DNA of 64,000 nucleotides. Origin: [Pasteurella] mairii (lineage in GTDB: Bacteria; Pseudomonadota; Gammaproteobacteria; Enterobacterales; Pasteurellaceae). Below, in pieces: positions 61,915 to 64,000 of the stretch. The stretch lies in the NCBI GenBank assembly GCA_900454475.1, contig UGSS01000002.1, positions 310,001 to 374,000 on the forward strand, given 5' to 3'. Within the stretch, counting starts at the first letter, position 1; each line of letters opens with the position of its first letter. Made by a program: the position numbers and the translations under genes. Under the pieces are notes generated by a model. That model was given only the letters and a program-made list of their open reading frames with translations. It was not told the DNA's origin and ran no database searches.

Positions 61915-63171
61915 TTATTTGGTTTTTGCGTTCGTTTTAAGCATGGCATAAAACAATACAATGAGGAAGAAATAAAACAACGAACCTGAATTGTGTGCCA
62001 AAAAGGTTTGGCTTAAAAAATAGAATATGGTAGATAAAATATGGGTGGCGCCAAGGATCGCAATACACTTCGTTTCTAAAGTTAAGGCATTGATTTGGCG
62101 TAAAAATGCACGCAATGGTACAAAAATAACCAGTAATAAGCCGATTAAGCCAACCAATCCCCGTTTTACCCAAGCGTCGATATATTGATTGTGCGCATCA
62201 TTAAATTTCAAGGTCGATTTTGCCACGGTTTTTTGGGTAACTTGTTGTTTTTTAAGCTCAATATAACCTTTGCTTCCCCAGCCTAATATCGGGTTTTGTT
62301 TAATACCTGCAATGGCATTTTCCCACATATCAAAACGCGCACCTAATGAGGTACTTTTGTTATTTTTTTGAGTATATTGAATAATATCACGCTCTGCTTC
62401 TTGATAACGTGTCATCACGCCAAATTTAGGAATACTGGCGATCACTGTAACGAAAACAATAAATGCCACAAGGCTAATCATCAATAGTTTTTTATTGAGG
62501 TGCTGACGATAAAAAAATAAAATGGCTAAAACAACGAATGGTAAACCAACCCAACCGCCTCGCGCGCCTGAAATTGCACTCGACAATAGCCCAAATAATG
62601 CGCCGATAAGGCACAATGCCACAAATTTATAATCTTTTTTGACAAACCAATAGATTCCCACGACAACACTTAACATGGATAAAGTGACAGAAATATTTCC
62701 CGATTGGATATGATGGGTGACGTTAGCAAAAGCTTTAATGCCCAATATAAACTTCTGATAAATCGCCAGTAAACCGGTGACGGTGGCGCCTATGGGGATG
62801 GCGTGAAAGATAAATTGTGGTTTTAGCGGAAATTGAGTGAATAATAAAATCAGTGGGATAAATAATAAGATCCGGCTTGGATTGTCAATTTCACGAAAAC
62901 CGTCGCCATGTACGACAGCAGACATCACAAAGGTGGCGAAATACAGTAAAAAGGCATAAATGATCCCTTTATCTTCTTTATCTAGTGTCCATTTTTGTTT
63001 AAATTTAACGAGATAAAGTGAAAGGTAAATCACGCTGATGCCGCCTAAAATCATGGGAACATAGTTATATCCTTTTTTAAACATCAACACAGTGATGAAA
63101 AATAATGATGCCAATATATTGATGATTAAGCTGATATGTTGGCGAGAAATAGGGTTCCAACTGAAGGGCAT
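61915..63171 (-). CDS. waaL: O-antigen ligase family protein
   Basis: A 418-residue membrane protein with about twelve helices and a long periplasmic loop. The loop holds WENAIAGIKQNPILGWG and NDAHNQYIDAWVKRG, the His-containing signature of WaaL/O-antigen ligases. It would join the undecaprenyl-linked glycan to lipid A-core. It lies at the end of the polysaccharide region on the opposite strand. Some relatives are polymerases or protein O-glycosylases, so the exact role is not certain. Confidence 0.82.
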   Translation of the reverse strand: MPFSWNPISRQHISLIINILASLFFITVLMFKKGYNYVPMILGGISVIYLSLYLVKFKQKWTLDKEDKGIIYAFLLYFATFVMSAVVHGDGFREIDNPSRILLFIPLILLFTQFPLKPQFIFHAIPIGATVTGLLAIYQKFILGIKAFANVTHHIQSGNISVTLSMLSVVVGIYWFVKKDYKFVALCLIGALFGLLSSAISGARGGWVGLPFVVLAILFFYRQHLNKKLLMISLVAFIVFVTVIASIPKFGVMTRYQEAERDIIQYTQKNNKSTSLGARFDMWENAIAGIKQNPILGWGSKGYIELKKQQVTQKTVAKSTLKFNDAHNQYIDAWVKRGLVGLIGLLLVIFVPLRAFLRQINALTLETKCIAILGATHILSTIFYFLSQTFLAHNSGSLFYFFLIVLFYAMLKTNAKTK

Positions 63172-63328
63172 GAGCGATCCTATCGGTTAATGTTTGGTTA
63201 ATCAAAAATTGTTGCCATTATACTAAAAGAAAAGGCGCCAAGAAAAATATATATACAATATTTTACATACCAAAAATCCGAAAAACTGGTATAGTTATGG
63301 GCAATATTGATTGATGTAGGTGAACAAG

Positions 63329-64000
63329 ATGCAAGTTTCAATTTCTTATGATAAAGCGGCAGCGCAATGGGGAAAAAACGCGCTGTTGAGTTTTTCCAAT
63401 GACCAAGCATGGTTGCATATTAATACAAAAAATGACCGCACTTTAATTCAAAAAGGCGCGCGCAAATTGCGAGGGCAAGGAATTAAGGAAGTGGAGCTTA
63501 TCGGAGATGATTGGGATTTGGAAAACTGTTGGGCATTTTATCAAGGATTTTATACCGCCAAACAAGATTATGCCTTGGAATTTCCGCATTTAGATGATGA
63601 GCCGCAAGCCGAATTATTCGCGCGTATCCAATGTAGTGATTTTGTGCGTGAAATCATTAACTTGCCAGCGAGTGAGGTCACGCCGGAGGGCTTGGCGCAA
63701 CGTGCCGCAGAATTTATCCGCGAACAAGTCGCGGAATATGCCGAACAAAGTGCGGTCAGTTTTGAGGTGATTTCCGGTGAAGCGCTGGAAAAACAAGGCT
63801 ACCATGGCATTTGGCAAGTGGGCAAAGGGTCGCAAAATGCGCCGGCACTCTTGAAATTGGATTTTAATCCAACGCAAGATCCGAATGCGCCGGTGTTGGC
63901 TTGTTTGGTGGGGAAAGGGATTACCTTTGACAGCGGCGGCTATAGCTTAAAACCGAGTGAAGCAATGAGTTCCATGCGAACCGATATGGGGGGCGCGGCG
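63329..64000 (+). CDS. pepB: aminopeptidase B, 5' part (continues past the window)
   Basis: The first 224 codons of a leucyl aminopeptidase family enzyme (M17). It begins [15 protein letters not shown] as in PepB; the fold switches to the catalytic domain around [12 protein letters not shown], and the metal-ligand region [18 protein letters not shown] is the last part visible. The enzyme trims peptides in the cytoplasm. AGGTGA precedes the ATG. Two uptake signals lie in the coding region. Confidence 0.93.
   Translation, partial: MQVSISYDKAAAQWGKNALLSFSNDQAWLHINTKNDRTLIQKGARKLRGQGIKEVELIGDDWDLENCWAFYQGFYTAKQDYALEFPHLDDEPQAELFARIQCSDFVREIINLPASEVTPEGLAQRAAEFIREQVAEYAEQSAVSFEVISGEALEKQGYHGIWQVGKGSQNAPALLKLDFNPTQDPNAPVLACLVGKGITFDSGGYSLKPSEAMSSMRTDMGGAA

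Overview
The window is about 64 kb of chromosome from a member of the Pasteurellaceae. The main evidence is several dozen copies of the Haemophilus-type DNA uptake signal (core AAGTGCGGT or its complement), together with gene content typical of the family: mglBAC next to galR/galTKM, oapA, efp/epmB, and proC-MFS-xerD. I cannot name the species. A complete uhpT-uhpABC system and de novo sialic acid synthesis make it unlike a typical H. influenzae.

Layout. 1-1000: an AT-rich stretch without a trusted large gene, holding a tiny double-glycine-leader peptide gene (871-966) that overlaps a small membrane-protein ORF. 1.07-10.1 kb: core genes yigL, crcB, pldB, pflB/focA (anaerobic pyruvate and formate metabolism), hinT-ycfL-nagZ and rlmC. 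10.0-11.0 kb: an apparent insertion carrying a ClbS/DfsB-like gene, and the rlmC C-terminus looks replaced at this junction. 11.0-16.2 kb: glmU, anmK, lnt and corC. 16.3-24.7 kb: a galactose regulon (galTKM leftward, galR and mglBAC rightward) with three related operator sites and a perfect CRP site. 24.9-32.4 kb: xerD, an MFS transporter, proC, rdgC, an MliC-like lipoprotein, oapA, epmB and efp. 32.4-37.4 kb: hexose-phosphate uptake and sensing (uhpT, uhpA, uhpB, uhpC) with a perfect CRP site upstream. 37.4-43.0 kb: a DUF2301-like membrane protein, lpxH, plsC, ftsP, tRNA-Ser(GGA) and a SulP transporter.

43.0-63.2 kb is a surface-polysaccharide region. It begins with a glycosyltransferase broken at a 9-G tract (apparently phase-OFF), then tRNA-Ser(TGA) and infA. 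The main cluster follows: wzz, neuD-neuB-neuA-neuC, wzx, a GT52-type sialyltransferase candidate, a DUF4422 protein, an EpsG-like polymerase, two glycosyltransferases, glf (also with a 9-G tract, in frame), a WbaP-type initiating transferase, an acyltransferase, a Fic-like protein lacking the catalytic His, and rmlB. An O-antigen ligase lies on the other strand. pepB runs off the right end.

How the genes fit together. Sialic acid would be made by NeuC and NeuB, activated by NeuA and transferred by the GT52 enzyme. WbaP would start the repeat unit on undecaprenyl phosphate. Glf would supply UDP-galactofuranose. Wzx, Wzy, Wzz and the ligase would flip, polymerise, size and attach the chain, so a sialylated O-antigen-like glycan is the best inference; no capsule export genes are present. 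Two G-tracts would allow reversible antigenic change. Uptake signals almost vanish across the cluster (one seen, in neuA), which suggests lateral origin.
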